Positions 20,733 to 28,884 of a stretch of DNA of 32,438 bases are shown one piece after another; the stretch's first letter is position 1; every line of letters begins with the position of its first letter. Both the position numbers and the translations under genes were made by a program. The stretch is taken from NCBI GenBank assembly GCA_016210115.1, contig JACQUW010000214.1, forward strand, positions 1-32,438, given 5' to 3'. Source of the DNA: Deltaproteobacteria bacterium (lineage in GTDB: Bacteria > Desulfobacterota > Binatia > UBA9968). The notes under the pieces are model-generated. The model saw nothing but the letters and a program-made list of their open reading frames with translations, was not told the DNA's origin and ran no database searches.

Positions 20733-20924
20733 ATGCAGCGGCCTGATTACATGACTGCGAACAAACGGAAACACATCCCCGCTTATATAGAGACCGAAGT
20801 GCTTCGAAAGAAGGCAGTCAAAATCAATGACAATCCAGGAAGTGAAGACATATCGAAAGGAGCTTTACTTAGACTTCGAACACTGGGGAGAAACATCACG
20901 CCGGGATCTGAATTTTCTGAGTAA
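20733..20924 (+). CDS. Short ORF of uncertain reality
   Basis: From ATG 20733 the frame gives a 63-aa peptide MQRPDYMTANKRKHIPAYIE and onward; the frame is open back to a TTG at 20625. The piece KRKHIPAYIETEVLRKKA faintly recalls the N-terminus of HNH endonucleases (RKYIPxxxREEVLRR), but no HNH core follows. It overlaps the next ORF in another frame by about 98 bp, so both cannot easily be intact genes. It may be a decayed fragment. Confidence 0.2.
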   Translation: MQRPDYMTANKRKHIPAYIETEVLRKKAVKINDNPGSEDISKGALLRLRTLGRNITPGSEFSE

Positions 20925-21132
20925 GACCATCGGTCTGAAAGAAATGCTCGATGGTGTCCACAATATTGCAGGCCAGTCCATGTTCCCACCGGCCCATCTT
21001 AACCTGTTATACAGTGTCTTGACGGACAAGGTTTTTGAATCGTGGGATGGGGATTTGTGGCTTCCACGCCTTAGTTTACAATCTTGGGTCGATGTATCAC
21101 AGGTTCCCCTTGTTTACCCGCGTTCTACCTAA
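20827..21132 (+). CDS. Hypothetical protein, 101 aa
   Basis: The ORF begins ATG 20827 with only a weak AGAAGG upstream. The product (MTIQEVKTYRKELYLDFEHW, later IGLKEMLDGVHNIAGQSMFPP and LPRLSLQSWVDVSQVPLVYP) has a mixed soluble composition with plausible secondary structure and no membrane segment. I do not recognise the family. It overlaps a second ORF in another frame, so coding status is uncertain. Confidence 0.35.
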   Translation: MTIQEVKTYRKELYLDFEHWGETSRRDLNFLSKTIGLKEMLDGVHNIAGQSMFPPAHLNLLYSVLTDKVFESWDGDLWLPRLSLQSWVDVSQVPLVYPRST

Positions 21133-21237
21133 CCCCATCAAAAAATGATAAGGATAAAATGGAGGGCAGTGGAAGGATGGTCGGTTGGGGATGAATTTGG
21201 CTTGGGAATCCTCGTTCCCAAAAGAAAGGAGTTCCCC

Positions 21238-21765
21238 ATGACTGCTAAATCTGAACCGAGCGCGTCTGTTTTGTCAGCAAACGGCACAGCCGAAATTCCC
21301 CGCGTCTATCAGGAAGGCATCGTCGCGGGACTTCTTGGAGCGGCAACGATCGCCATCTGGTTCCTGATCCTGGACGCTGTCAATGGTCGGCCCCTTTATA
21401 CACCCAACGTTCTTGGAACCGCACTCTTCCGCGGAACCCGAGCTCTCGCCGCGCCCGAAAGGCTGCCGGTTTCTCTTGATATGGTCCTGATGTACACCTG
21501 GGTGCACGGACTTGCCTTCTGCGTGATTGGCGGCGTCGTGTCGCGGCTCCTCGCAGTGGCGGAGCGGAATCTGAACCTGGGTTTTGGCATTCTGTTGCTC
21601 TTTGTCGTGATGGAGTTCGGGTTTGTCTTTGCAGCTTTGATCTTTGCAGAGCCCGTTCTTCACGCCGTTGCCTGGCCAGCCATTCTGATCGGGAACCTGC
21701 TTGCCGCCACGGCCATGGGATATTACTTCTGGCGCCGACATCCTGGTTTAACCATAGAGCCGTAA
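21238..21765 (+). CDS. Four-helix integral membrane protein of unknown function
   Basis: The 175-aa product starts at ATG 21238 after a strong AAAGGAG; the frame is open to 21145 upstream. Four hydrophobic segments are visible: VAGLLGAATIAIWFLILDAV, MVLMYTWVHGLAFCVIGGVV, LGFGILLLFVVMEFGFVFAALIF (its first 20 residues are hydrophobic) and AWPAILIGNLLAATAMGYYF. Charged stretches sit between helices 1 and 2 (GRPLYTPNVLGTALFRGTRA). I recall similar uncharacterised membrane proteins in uncultured soil bacteria. No function can be given. A weak terminator follows at 21855. Confidence 0.72.
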   Translation: MTAKSEPSASVLSANGTAEIPRVYQEGIVAGLLGAATIAIWFLILDAVNGRPLYTPNVLGTALFRGTRALAAPERLPVSLDMVLMYTWVHGLAFCVIGGVVSRLLAVAERNLNLGFGILLLFVVMEFGFVFAALIFAEPVLHAVAWPAILIGNLLAATAMGYYFWRRHPGLTIEP

Positions 21766-21854
21766 CCATGACTCTTGCGAGGAGTTTCTGAAACCTAACC
21801 CCAAGTTGATATAAGACCCCCCTATCGGCTATTGCCCCCCCCAACCGGGTGATC

Positions 21855-21877
21855 AGGTGCCAGCCCACCTTTTTTTT
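21855..21877 (+). terminator. Candidate intrinsic terminator
   Basis: AGGTG (21855-21859), a 6-nt loop and CACCT (21866-21870) followed by a run of eight T (21870-21877). The stem is only 5 bp, so efficiency is doubtful, but the location 90 bp after the membrane-protein gene and before a convergent gene fits. Confidence 0.4.
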
Positions 21878-21979
21878 CATGTGGCTCCCACGTCGTGACC
21901 ACGGCCAGCAGATGGTCCTGCGAACATTGTCGCGGGCTCGGAGCGGAGCGACCGATCTACGACTCTCTTCGTGATCTCT

Positions 21980-22279
21980 CTAGTAGTTCCGCGGCGCTTT
22001 GTCGACCGGAACGATATCCGAGCGTCTTACGAAAGCATTCGGCTTGTCCTGCCTGGAGATGACAAAAGCCTCGCCGGGAGTAAAGCCGGCCACGTTAAGC
22101 CGTGTGCCCCTGGGGACGGGAATTCTTTTTCCTTCAAGCGTCACGAGCGTAGTGTCAGCAACCGTCTCGTATGTCTCAACCCGGGTCAGGAAAGTAACTT
22201 CCTCAAGGCTTGCGGAGAACGCGCTAACCGTAACAAACGAGCAAAAAAGAAAAAGCGCTGCAACAAACAATTTTTTCAT
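21980..22279 (-). CDS. Small exported protein of unknown function
   Basis: The 99-aa product has a signal peptide: MKKLFVAALFLFCSFVTVSAFSA with positively charged start, hydrophobic core and a likely cleavage after VSA or FSA. The mature part (EEVTFLTRVETYETVADTTL, then LEGKRIPVPRGTRLNVAGF) suggests an all-beta SH3-like fold. The ribosome binding site GGAG lies about 11 bases before the ATG. It begins 14 bp after pyrD on the same strand, so it is probably the last gene of that operon. Family not recognised. Confidence 0.65.
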   Translation of the reverse strand: MKKLFVAALFLFCSFVTVSAFSASLEEVTFLTRVETYETVADTTLVTLEGKRIPVPRGTRLNVAGFTPGEAFVISRQDKPNAFVRRSDIVPVDKAPRNY

Positions 22280-22293
22280 GGCTTATCTGACTC

Positions 22294-23409
22294 CTATATC
22301 CATCGAGGGCAGGCCGGCGCCTGCGCTCCGACAACTTCCGATATCCTTTTGAATCCGTCCCTTTCCATTAACCTTAGCAACCCTCGGTTAATCCGCTTCA
22401 CGGCCGCGGGGCCTTCGTAGATAAAACCCGTGTAGATCTGCACCGCTGTGGCGCCCGCCTTAATTTTATCATAGGCATCTTCCGCGGTAAAAATTCCTCC
22501 GACGCCGACAATGGGTAAGCGCCCGCGACTCTCCCGGTAGATATGACGAATAAAGGATGTTGCCTTGTCTCGGAGCGGCTTTCCGCTTAGGCCTCCGGGC
22601 TCATTCATTTCGGACACAAGGCTCTCTCGGAGAAAGGCAGTGGCATTGGTCGCGATAATCCCGGCGACCTTTTCCGACTCGACGACTTCAATAATCTCAT
22701 TGACCTGCGAGAATTCCATATCGGGGGCAATCTTGACCAAAATCGGTTTTTCTTTAGTTCTGGCTTCTTTGGCCAGTGCTCTGTTACTTTCCTGGATCGC
22801 CGCCAGCAATTCTTTAAGAAGATTTTTTTCCTGAAGGTCCCGAAGATTGGGTGTGTTCGGCGAACTCACATTGAGCGTGAAAAAGTCTCCATGAAAATAA
22901 AGTTTCGCAAAAGCGGAAAGAAAGTCAGCAACGGCGTCTTTGGTCTCAACGATCTTGCTCCTCCCAATATTAATTCCCAGCGGTATTTTGGGAAAGTGAC
23001 CGTTTCTCCTCATCGCTCCGAGTCTACCGGCGATCGCTTCCGCCCCTTCATTGTTGAACCCAAGTCGATTGATCAGGGCGCGATCTTTCGGCAGACGGTA
23101 GAGTCGCGGTTTGGGATTACCCCGTTGCGGGAGAGCGGTAACCGCGCCGATCTCAATGAATCCGAAGCCGAAGCCAGGCAAAGTTTTTACAGCGACGGCA
23201 TTTTTGTCGAACCCGCCAGCCAATCCCACAGGATTGGGAAAGGTCAATGAGTTGAGGCGGACCTGAAGACGCTGATCCTCGATCGAGAAGAACTGCTCCA
23301 GGGTCTTTTCGAGAAAGCTTAAGCGGGAAAGCAGAGCGAGAGTCTGCTCATGCGTCTTTTCCGGATCTCTAAGAAAAAGCAGCGGACGGAGAAGCGCTTT
23401 GTAAAGCAT
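22294..23409 (-). CDS. pyrD: Dihydroorotate dehydrogenase (quinone), class 2
   Basis: The 371-aa protein has the class 2 N-terminal membrane-association helix region (MLYKALLRPLLFLRDPEKTHE), NPVGLAGGFDKNAVAV, FIEIGAVTALPQRGNPKPRLYRLP, INRLGFNNEGAE and the active-site loop FFTLNVSSPNTPNLRDLQ with catalytic Ser. The FMN site GGIFTAEDAYDKIKAGATAVQIYTG is intact. It oxidises dihydroorotate to orotate with quinone at the inner membrane in pyrimidine synthesis. The C-terminal tail after RLLRLMERDGF is somewhat longer than usual. It lies 26 bp downstream of the solute-binding-protein gene. Confidence 0.96.
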   Translation of the reverse strand: MLYKALLRPLLFLRDPEKTHEQTLALLSRLSFLEKTLEQFFSIEDQRLQVRLNSLTFPNPVGLAGGFDKNAVAVKTLPGFGFGFIEIGAVTALPQRGNPKPRLYRLPKDRALINRLGFNNEGAEAIAGRLGAMRRNGHFPKIPLGINIGRSKIVETKDAVADFLSAFAKLYFHGDFFTLNVSSPNTPNLRDLQEKNLLKELLAAIQESNRALAKEARTKEKPILVKIAPDMEFSQVNEIIEVVESEKVAGIIATNATAFLRESLVSEMNEPGGLSGKPLRDKATSFIRHIYRESRGRLPIVGVGGIFTAEDAYDKIKAGATAVQIYTGFIYEGPAAVKRINRGLLRLMERDGFKRISEVVGAQAPACPRWI

Positions 23410-23435
23410 ACGGTTTCATTTTCCGGCACAGGGCC

Positions 23436-24416
23436 CTACCGATAAAGCTCGTTGAGAAGACCGCTTTTTTCCAGATTTTCAAGAAATCGAGAGTCGATGA
23501 ATTGCTCGGGCTTGGCTTCGCGCGCGGCGGGGTTCGTCTTGGCCACGTCCTCCAGGGCATTTCGCATTCCCGCCATGTTGATATACGGCGCCTTTTCCAG
23601 GACTTTTCCTATGTAGAGATCGTAGGCCTTTTGGAGAAAAAAAGGATCGTCGACCTTGCTATACTTGGCGATTGAACGGAGGGTCAATTCGCGGTCGGTC
23701 CTGGCGCGATGGATGCCGCGCGCATACGCCCGCATAAAGCGGTTGATAAGCTCCGGCCTGCTGCGGATTATTCCCCCCTGAACAGCCACCGAGGGGTTCG
23801 GAAACGCGAGATCCATATCCGTGATGCTCAGGAGCTCTCGGAATCCAAGTTTTTCTACCGCAAAGAGAGTCGGAGGAGAGACAATTCCAGCATCGATGGA
23901 GCCACCTTGAAGCCCTCCCATAATCGAGCTCATGGCTCCCATTTGCAGGATGGCAACATCTTTCTCTGGTTGGAGGTTGTGTTTCCTCAGCGCAAAGCGA
24001 GCAGAAATGTCGGTACTGGATCCAAAGCGGGTCACGCCGAGCTTTTTCCCTTTAAGGCCCTCCATGGTTTTGATCTCGGGTCGCGTGTAGAGCGAAAAAA
24101 TCATCTTGTTTACCGTATTGCCGATGATCTTGATGTCGGCGCCCTTTAGGGCAGCGGCCATCACTGAGCTGCCGTTGAGAAAACCGATTTCGACCTCTCC
24201 CGCGACGGTTACCTGAGCGAGTTGACTTCCGCTTGGGATCAGAATGATTTGATCTTCCAGCCCTTCCTTGGCGAAAAGACCGGCGTCGTGGGCAACCCAG
24301 AGACCGATGTAGCTCCCGCTAATGGAGCTATATCCGATGCGAATCCTATCAGCGCCCCACAAGAAAGGAGCCGTTACAACAAGCAGGAGTGCTGTAATGA
24401 AAATGACTCGCTTCAT
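23436..24416 (-). CDS. ABC transporter substrate-binding protein, NMT1/SsuA-like
   Basis: The 326-aa product starts at ATG complement 24414-24416 behind GGGAGGA. It has a signal peptide (MKRVIFITALLLVVTAPFLWGA) and a periplasmic binding fold of the NMT1/THI5 class: IGYSSISGSYIGLWVAHDAG, LFAKEGLE, the first hinge GEVEIGFLNGSSV, MEGLKGKKLGVTRFGSSTD and GGSIDAGIVSPPTLFAVE. Relatives bind sulfonates, taurine, nitrate or thiamine precursors; ligand cannot be read. No permease or ATPase gene is near, so it is an orphan binding protein, as often seen in uncultured soil lineages with many paralogues. The NIPSNAP gene lies 24 bp upstream. Confidence 0.87.
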   Translation of the reverse strand: MKRVIFITALLLVVTAPFLWGADRIRIGYSSISGSYIGLWVAHDAGLFAKEGLEDQIILIPSGSQLAQVTVAGEVEIGFLNGSSVMAAALKGADIKIIGNTVNKMIFSLYTRPEIKTMEGLKGKKLGVTRFGSSTDISARFALRKHNLQPEKDVAILQMGAMSSIMGGLQGGSIDAGIVSPPTLFAVEKLGFRELLSITDMDLAFPNPSVAVQGGIIRSRPELINRFMRAYARGIHRARTDRELTLRSIAKYSKVDDPFFLQKAYDLYIGKVLEKAPYINMAGMRNALEDVAKTNPAAREAKPEQFIDSRFLENLEKSGLLNELYR

Positions 24417-24440
24417 ACGTCCTCCCGTAGACGTCTCTCT

Positions 24441-25058
24441 TTAGTGCAATGGGGAACACGCGGCGGGTATCGCCAACATGTTCTCCTGCTTGAGCATAAA
24501 CTCACGGGTCTCAGGGGGCCATCCTCGGACCGTTTTTTGAGCTTCCGCTCGAACGCGCTCCCGTTCCCCCGCGTCCCGATAGGCCCAGACGTGGATAAAC
24601 TGGTTCAGAGGCCCAATAGCGCCGTACCAGGCCCCGGCCAGCGGCGAGAGTTGGACGCGCGAGGGAATCACCTTGCCGAAGCGCTCCAGGACTGTCGGCA
24701 TCGTCCCTGGCCGGTAAGTGTACGTCCGGATCTCATAAATATTTCCGAGCTTTCTCTCTTCCAACGGCGGAGAGAAAGGCGCGGGCTGAAGGATCTTGTT
24801 CTCCTGGGAAATGATAAACTCATGCGTATTGGGAGGCCACTTTCCAGTTTTTCTCGCTGCCTCGCCGATCCGCTCCCGCTCCGCGAAACTCTCATAAGGC
24901 CAGACGTGGATTACCTGGTTGAGCGTTCCCACATCCGAGTGCCAGAGTCCTCCGAGCCTGGAGAATTGAAGACGCGCCGTAAGACCTTCGGCAAAACGCT
25001 CTTCAAAGGCAGCGATGGTCCCGGGTTTGAGCAGATAGGTTCGCATTTCCACAATCAT
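24441..25058 (-). CDS. Tandem NIPSNAP-domain protein
   Basis: The 205-aa protein starts at ATG complement 25056-25058 with GGGAGGA upstream. Two copies of the NIPSNAP dimeric alpha-beta-barrel domain are clear: residues 2-100 (VEMRTYLLKPGTIAAFEERF ... LNQVIHVWPYESFAERERI) and 107-203 (YEIRTYTYRPGTMPTVLERF ... LNQFIHVWAYRDAGERERV). The matching second halves (WPPNTHEFIISQEN versus WPPETREFMLKQEN) show internal duplication. The family has no settled enzymatic function. It is the first gene of a likely minus-strand operon with the solute-binding protein. Confidence 0.88.
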   Translation of the reverse strand: MIVEMRTYLLKPGTIAAFEERFAEGLTARLQFSRLGGLWHSDVGTLNQVIHVWPYESFAERERIGEAARKTGKWPPNTHEFIISQENKILQPAPFSPPLEERKLGNIYEIRTYTYRPGTMPTVLERFGKVIPSRVQLSPLAGAWYGAIGPLNQFIHVWAYRDAGERERVRAEAQKTVRGWPPETREFMLKQENMLAIPAACSPLH

Positions 25059-25258
25059 GATTTAATCCTCCCTCTTCGATTGAACCTGACCTTGCCTGCA
25101 GAACCAATGATACCATACGTCGGAAACGGTGCTGTCTGCAAGGCATGAATCTTACATACGACAACTAAAAATACGGGGCGAGACGGCATTGCATTGCCTC
25201 TTGTAGGCGGTCTCTTCTTCCTCTTCCCAAGAGTGGCAAAATCTGGCACAAAGGGCAC

Positions 25259-25978
25259 ATGAGTCAGGAGCGCGTTTCGACCGGAATTGCGGAGCTGGAC
25301 CCACACATTGAAGGAGGTTTTCCTGTCGGGCGCAGCTATCTAGTCAGGGGGGAGCCAGGCACAGGTAAGAGTATTTTTTGCCTGCAATTTCTCGTTAGCG
25401 GTCTGACGCGTGGCGAGAAGGCAATATATGTCGCTGTAGATGAAAAGCCCGCGGACATTACGTCTCAGGCCGAGTCACTCGGCTGGAACTTGTCTCCCTA
25501 TATTGACAGAAAAGAGCTTCTGATACTGGATGCCTCAGCTTATTTTAGCTCGCGCGCGGGTCCAGGAAAAGAGAGGCAGGTCGATATTGATAAGGTGGTT
25601 GGAGACCTCAATATCTACGTGAAGAGAATGGAAGCAGCGCGAGTGGTGATTGACCCGGTCGATGCCTTAATACTTCTGCGCAATCCTATGTCGCCGGTTC
25701 AGGACCCAGCGCGCATGCTGGTCCACTCCCTGAGAACCAGCATGGCGACCACGAATCTTTTGACCTGCTATGCGACTCCGAGCATCGGGGAGAAGGGCGG
25801 CCACGGCATCGAGGAATACCTGGTTGCGGGCACCATTGCGTTGACGATGCGGTGGCATAACGGCCGGATCGCGCGGAGTTTGAGAATAGAGAAAATGCGG
25901 GCGACGGCCATCACAATCGCGGAGCACGCATTTGAGATTCGCAAAGGCAAGGGAATCACCATAGAGAACGCCTCGTAG
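25259..25978 (+). CDS. Single-domain KaiC/RAD55-like RecA-fold ATPase
   Basis: The 239-aa product starts at ATG 25259 with AAGGG close upstream. It shows the KaiC-type entry STGIAELDPHIEGGFPVGRSYLVRG, Walker A GEPGTGKS (about residues 36-43), KAIYVAVDEKPADI with the catalytic acidic residue, and a Walker B-like ARVVIDPVDALI. Such solitary KaiC-domain proteins (archaeal and bacterial RAD55 or GvpD relatives) bind ATP and often act in signalling; no kinase, response regulator or KaiB neighbour is present. The gene is divergent from the NIPSNAP operon and precedes the MITE-like element. Confidence 0.85.
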   Translation: MSQERVSTGIAELDPHIEGGFPVGRSYLVRGEPGTGKSIFCLQFLVSGLTRGEKAIYVAVDEKPADITSQAESLGWNLSPYIDRKELLILDASAYFSSRAGPGKERQVDIDKVVGDLNIYVKRMEAARVVIDPVDALILLRNPMSPVQDPARMLVHSLRTSMATTNLLTCYATPSIGEKGGHGIEEYLVAGTIALTMRWHNGRIARSLRIEKMRATAITIAEHAFEIRKGKGITIENAS

Positions 25979-26060
25979 CCCGCTCCTCACGCGAAGGCAC
26001 CGCGCCCGGCCAGCGAACCGCGCGCTCAGGTCAATGCCGCCTTCACCTCTAAGACTCCGT

Positions 26061-26190
26061 CAGGCTGTTTGAAAAACTCCACGTTCAAGTTTCGAAAGCC
26101 TCAGGCGAACGGAATAGGTCTTAATAACAACTAAATGTCCGTTCATGCTGAGCCTCGTCAAAGCATGCAGCCAATTTTTTCAACAGCCTG
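26061..26190. mobile_element. MITE-like element (130 bp) with 4-bp target duplication
   Basis: The left end CAGGCTGTTTGAAAAA (26061-26076) and the reverse complement of the right end, CAGGCTGTTGAAAAAA (26175-26190), match over 16 bp apart from a one-base indel. Both outer edges abut CCGT (26057-26060 and 26191-26194), a likely 4-bp target-site duplication. Inside, GAACGGA (26107-26113) and TCCGTTC (26138-26144) form an inner inverted repeat. There is no coding capacity. The TTCATGCTGAGCCT string near 26142 recalls an interspersed repeat family in environmental genomes. The right end sits 8 bp before the -35 of the clpB promoter. Confidence 0.65.
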
Positions 26191-26197
26191 CCGTTTC

Positions 26198-26226
26198 TTG
26201 ACACACCGTTAAGGGATGCTTAGATT
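26198..26226 (+). promoter_or_regulatory. clpB: Candidate promoter for clpB
   Basis: Perfect -35 TTGACA (26198-26203, within CTTGACA), a 17-bp spacer and TAGATT (26221-26226, 4 of 6). Initiation near 26233 leaves a leader of about 20 nt with GGAGAA at 26241-26246 before ATG 26254. CTTGA also resembles a sigma-32 -35, but no CCCCAT-type -10 is seen. Confidence 0.55.
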
Positions 26227-26253
26227 TTTGGCATACTGTCGGAGAAAAAATCT

Positions 26254-27414
26254 ATGCGTCTGGATAAGCTTACGGTAAAATCGCAAGAGGCACTGCAGAA
26301 CGCTCAGGCCCTTGCGGAGAAGAGAAACCATCAGGCTATTGATGTTGAGCACCTTCTTGTCGCTCTCCTGGGACAAAAAGAGGGTGTCGTTCTTCCCTTG
26401 CTCCAGAAGGTGGGAGTGTCTCCCACGGCGGTTCTTGATCGACTTCAGAGAGCGCTCGATCGCCAGCCACAAATAACCGGAGGCGGCGTAGGGCAAACGT
26501 TCATCACGCCACGTCTCAAAAAGGTCATCGAAGGGGCTGAGGCTGTCGCCGAGAGCCTCAAAGATGAATATGTCTCCACCGAGCATGTTTTAATGTCGAT
26601 GGTGGAGGATCAGGGAGAAGCGGGAAAAATCCTTCGAGAGTTCGGGATTTCAAAAGATCGCATCCTTCAGGCCCTCGTGGACATTCGCGGCGCGCAGAGG
26701 ATCACTGACCCCAATCCGGAAGAAAAGTACCAGGCTCTGGAGAAGTACGGCCGGGACCTCACGGAGCTCGCTCGCAAAGGAAAACTGGATCCGGTGATCG
26801 GGCGAGACGACGAAATCCGCCGGGTTATTCAGGTCCTCTCTCGCCGGACGAAAAACAATCCAGTTGTCATTGGCGAACCCGGCGTTGGGAAAACCGCCAT
26901 CGTGGAAGGCTTGGCGCTTCGAATCGTCAACGGAGATGTTCCGGAGAGTCTCAAAGACAAAAGACTCGTCGCGTTGGATATGGGCGCCCTGGTCGCCGGA
27001 GCCAAATATCGCGGGGAGTTTGAAGAGAGGCTAAAGGCGGTTTTGAAAGAAGTGACGGAGTCCGACGGCCAGATCATTCTTTTTATCGACGAGCTGCACA
27101 CGCTCGTGGGAGCCGGCGCTGCCGAGGGAGCGATGGACGCTTCCAACATGCTCAAGCCTGCTCTGGCCCGAGGCGAGCTCCATTGCGTGGGCGCGACAAC
27201 CCTGGATGAGTACCGCAAGCGCCTAGAGAAGGATGCCGCTCTCGAGAGAAGATTCCAACCCATCCTGGTGGGCGAGCCGTCAGTAGAAGACACTATCGCC
27301 ATACTGAGGGGTCTCAAAGAAAAATATGAAGTGCATCACGGCGTGCGGATCACCGACGGAGCAATTGTGGCCGCCGCCGGCCTCTCTCATCGCTACATCA
27401 GCGATCGCTTCTAG
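26254..27414 (+). CDS. clpB: ClpB N-terminal part: N domain and first AAA+ domain
   Basis: These 386 residues end at the amber codon. They hold the Clp N domain ([20 protein letters not shown] to about residue 150) and NBD1: Walker [10 protein letters not shown], pore loop [12 protein letters not shown], Walker [15 protein letters not shown] and arginine fingers in [11 protein letters not shown]. The ribosome binding site is GGAGAA at 26241. The break lies in the NBD1 small domain, so this half lacks the end of NBD1, the M domain and NBD2 and would not be a working disaggregase on its own. It is preceded by the MITE-like insertion. Confidence 0.75.
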   Translation: MRLDKLTVKSQEALQNAQALAEKRNHQAIDVEHLLVALLGQKEGVVLPLLQKVGVSPTAVLDRLQRALDRQPQITGGGVGQTFITPRLKKVIEGAEAVAESLKDEYVSTEHVLMSMVEDQGEAGKILREFGISKDRILQALVDIRGAQRITDPNPEEKYQALEKYGRDLTELARKGKLDPVIGRDDEIRRVIQVLSRRTKNNPVVIGEPGVGKTAIVEGLALRIVNGDVPESLKDKRLVALDMGALVAGAKYRGEFEERLKAVLKEVTESDGQIILFIDELHTLVGAGAAEGAMDASNMLKPALARGELHCVGATTLDEYRKRLEKDAALERRFQPILVGEPSVEDTIAILRGLKEKYEVHHGVRITDGAIVAAAGLSHRYISDRF

Positions 27415-27477
27415 CCGGACAAAGCCATCGACCTCATTGACGAGGCGGCGTCGCGCCTTAGGATCGAAATCGATAGC

Positions 27478-28884
27478 ATGCCGACGGAAATCGATGAGGT
27501 AGAGCGAAAAATCCTTCAGCTCGAGATCGAACGCCAGGCCCTCAGGCGGGAGGAGGACAAGGCCTCAAAAGAAAGACTCGGCCGCGTCGAGGCGGAGATC
27601 GAGGAATTGCGGGAGACCGCGGGCGAGCTCAAGGCCCACTGGAAAAAAGAGAAAGAGGCGATTCAGAAGATTCGCTCTTTAAAAGAAAAGATTGAAGCGA
27701 CCAAGGTGGAGGAGCAGCAGGCCGAGCGCAAAGGGGATCTGAACCGCGCCGCGGAGCTGCGTTATGGAGTCCTGACCCAGCTTAACCAGGAACTTTCGGA
27801 GGAAAACCGTAAACTCACCGAGCTGCAGCAAGAGCGCAAGATGCTTAAAGAAGAAGTCGACGCGGAGGATGTGGCGGAGGTTGTGGCGAAGTGGACCGGA
27901 ATCCCCGTATCCAAGATGCTCGAGGGCGAGGTACAGAAACTGCTGAGAATGGAGGATCGGCTGAAGGTCAGGGTTGTAGGGCAGGATCAGGCGATTCACG
28001 TAGTGTCCAACGCGGTGCGTCGCGCCCGGGCCGGTCTTCAGGACCCCAACCGTCCTATCGGCTCTTTTATTTTTCTCGGTCCCACTGGCGTGGGAAAAAC
28101 GGAGCTTTGCCGGGCGTTGGCTGAGTTTCTCTTTGACGATGAACAGGCGATGGTCCGGTTGGATATGTCGGAATTCATGGAAAAACATTCTGTGGCCCGA
28201 TTGATCGGAGCGCCCCCGGGCTATGTCGGTTATGAGGAAGGCGGATACCTGACCGAAGCGGTGCGCCGAAGGCCTTATTCTGTCATATTGTTCGACGAAA
28301 TCGAACAGGCGCATCCGGATGTCTTTAACGCCCTGCTGCAAATCCTGGAGGACGGCAGGATGACTGATGGCCAGGGCAGGACCGTGGATTTCAAAAACAC
28401 GGTGATCGTCATGACCTCGAATCTTGGGAGCCAGTATATTCAGGATCTTGGCGATAGAGACCGAAAAGAAATGGAGCGAAGGGTCACGGAAACGCTGCGG
28501 CAGGCTTTCAAACCGGAGTTCCTGAACCGCATCGATGAAATCATTATTTTCAACAGTCTGGGGCGCGAGCAAATCAAAGCGATTCTGGACATCCAGCTCA
28601 AACGGCTGGAGCGGATGCTCTCAGAGAGAAAAATCCGTCTTGAGGTTAGTGAAAGAGCAAAGGACTTTCTGGCGGAGAAAGGCTATGATCCCGTTTACGG
28701 AGCGCGACCATTGAAGCGGACGATCCAGAGACTCGTTCAGGACCCGCTGGCTCTAAAGATTCTGGGAGGAGAGTTCCGCGAAGGAGAAAAAGTCTGGATA
28801 GACATCGAGCGAGACGAGTTGACGTTCACTCACGGCGGGCGAGCCGACGGCGAGGAGGTATGGGCGGAAAGGACGCTTCATTGA
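27478..28884 (+). CDS. clpB: ClpB C-terminal part: M-domain coiled coil and second AAA+ domain
   Basis: From the first ATG after the amber codon (27478) the frame gives 468 residues; the clpB frame is continuous from 27415. It holds the M-domain coiled coil (about [18 protein letters not shown] to [10 protein letters not shown]), then [20 protein letters not shown] and NBD2: Walker [10 protein letters not shown], pore loop GYVGYEEGG, Walker [14 protein letters not shown], sensor SNLGS, arginine finger region PEFLNRIDE and sensor 2 GARPLKR. No good ribosome binding site precedes 27478, so independent translation is doubtful. The end overlaps the next small ORF by 25 nt. Confidence 0.75.
   Translation: MPTEIDEVERKILQLEIERQALRREEDKASKERLGRVEAEIEELRETAGELKAHWKKEKEAIQKIRSLKEKIEATKVEEQQAERKGDLNRAAELRYGVLTQLNQELSEENRKLTELQQERKMLKEEVDAEDVAEVVAKWTGIPVSKMLEGEVQKLLRMEDRLKVRVVGQDQAIHVVSNAVRRARAGLQDPNRPIGSFIFLGPTGVGKTELCRALAEFLFDDEQAMVRLDMSEFMEKHSVARLIGAPPGYVGYEEGGYLTEAVRRRPYSVILFDEIEQAHPDVFNALLQILEDGRMTDGQGRTVDFKNTVIVMTSNLGSQYIQDLGDRDRKEMERRVTETLRQAFKPEFLNRIDEIIIFNSLGREQIKAILDIQLKRLERMLSERKIRLEVSERAKDFLAEKGYDPVYGARPLKRTIQRLVQDPLALKILGGEFREGEKVWIDIERDELTFTHGGRADGEEVWAERTLH

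Larger units (their letters stand above)
26254..28884 (+). pseudogene. clpB: clpB disaggregase gene interrupted by one in-frame amber codon
   Basis: Read through, this is an 876-residue ClpB (E. coli 857) in one unbroken frame except for TAG at 27412-27414. The stop falls in [21 protein letters not shown], exactly where ClpB has a conserved Leu ([14 protein letters not shown]). A single base change from TTG would produce it. No frameshift or other lesion was found; both halves remain highly conserved, so either the mutation is very recent, or it is a sequencing or assembly error, or the two pieces are translated separately. TAG is used as the normal stop of many neighbours (yidC, jag, yqeC, mocA), arguing against amber recoding. 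Confidence 0.85.

Noticed and set aside
24222..25148. 308-codon plus-strand ORF across the solute-binding and NIPSNAP genes
   Set aside because: Runs antisense through two well-supported genes and their gap; composition is arginine- and proline-rich shadow.
27412..27414. Amber codon as pyrrolysine or reassigned sense codon
   Set aside because: TAG ends several neighbouring genes (617-940, yidC, jag, yqeC, mocA, KaiC-like), and the replaced residue is an ordinary conserved Leu.
27679..28572. 297-codon minus-strand ORF opposite clpB
   Set aside because: Antisense to conserved M-domain and NBD2 coding sequence; no domain-like features.
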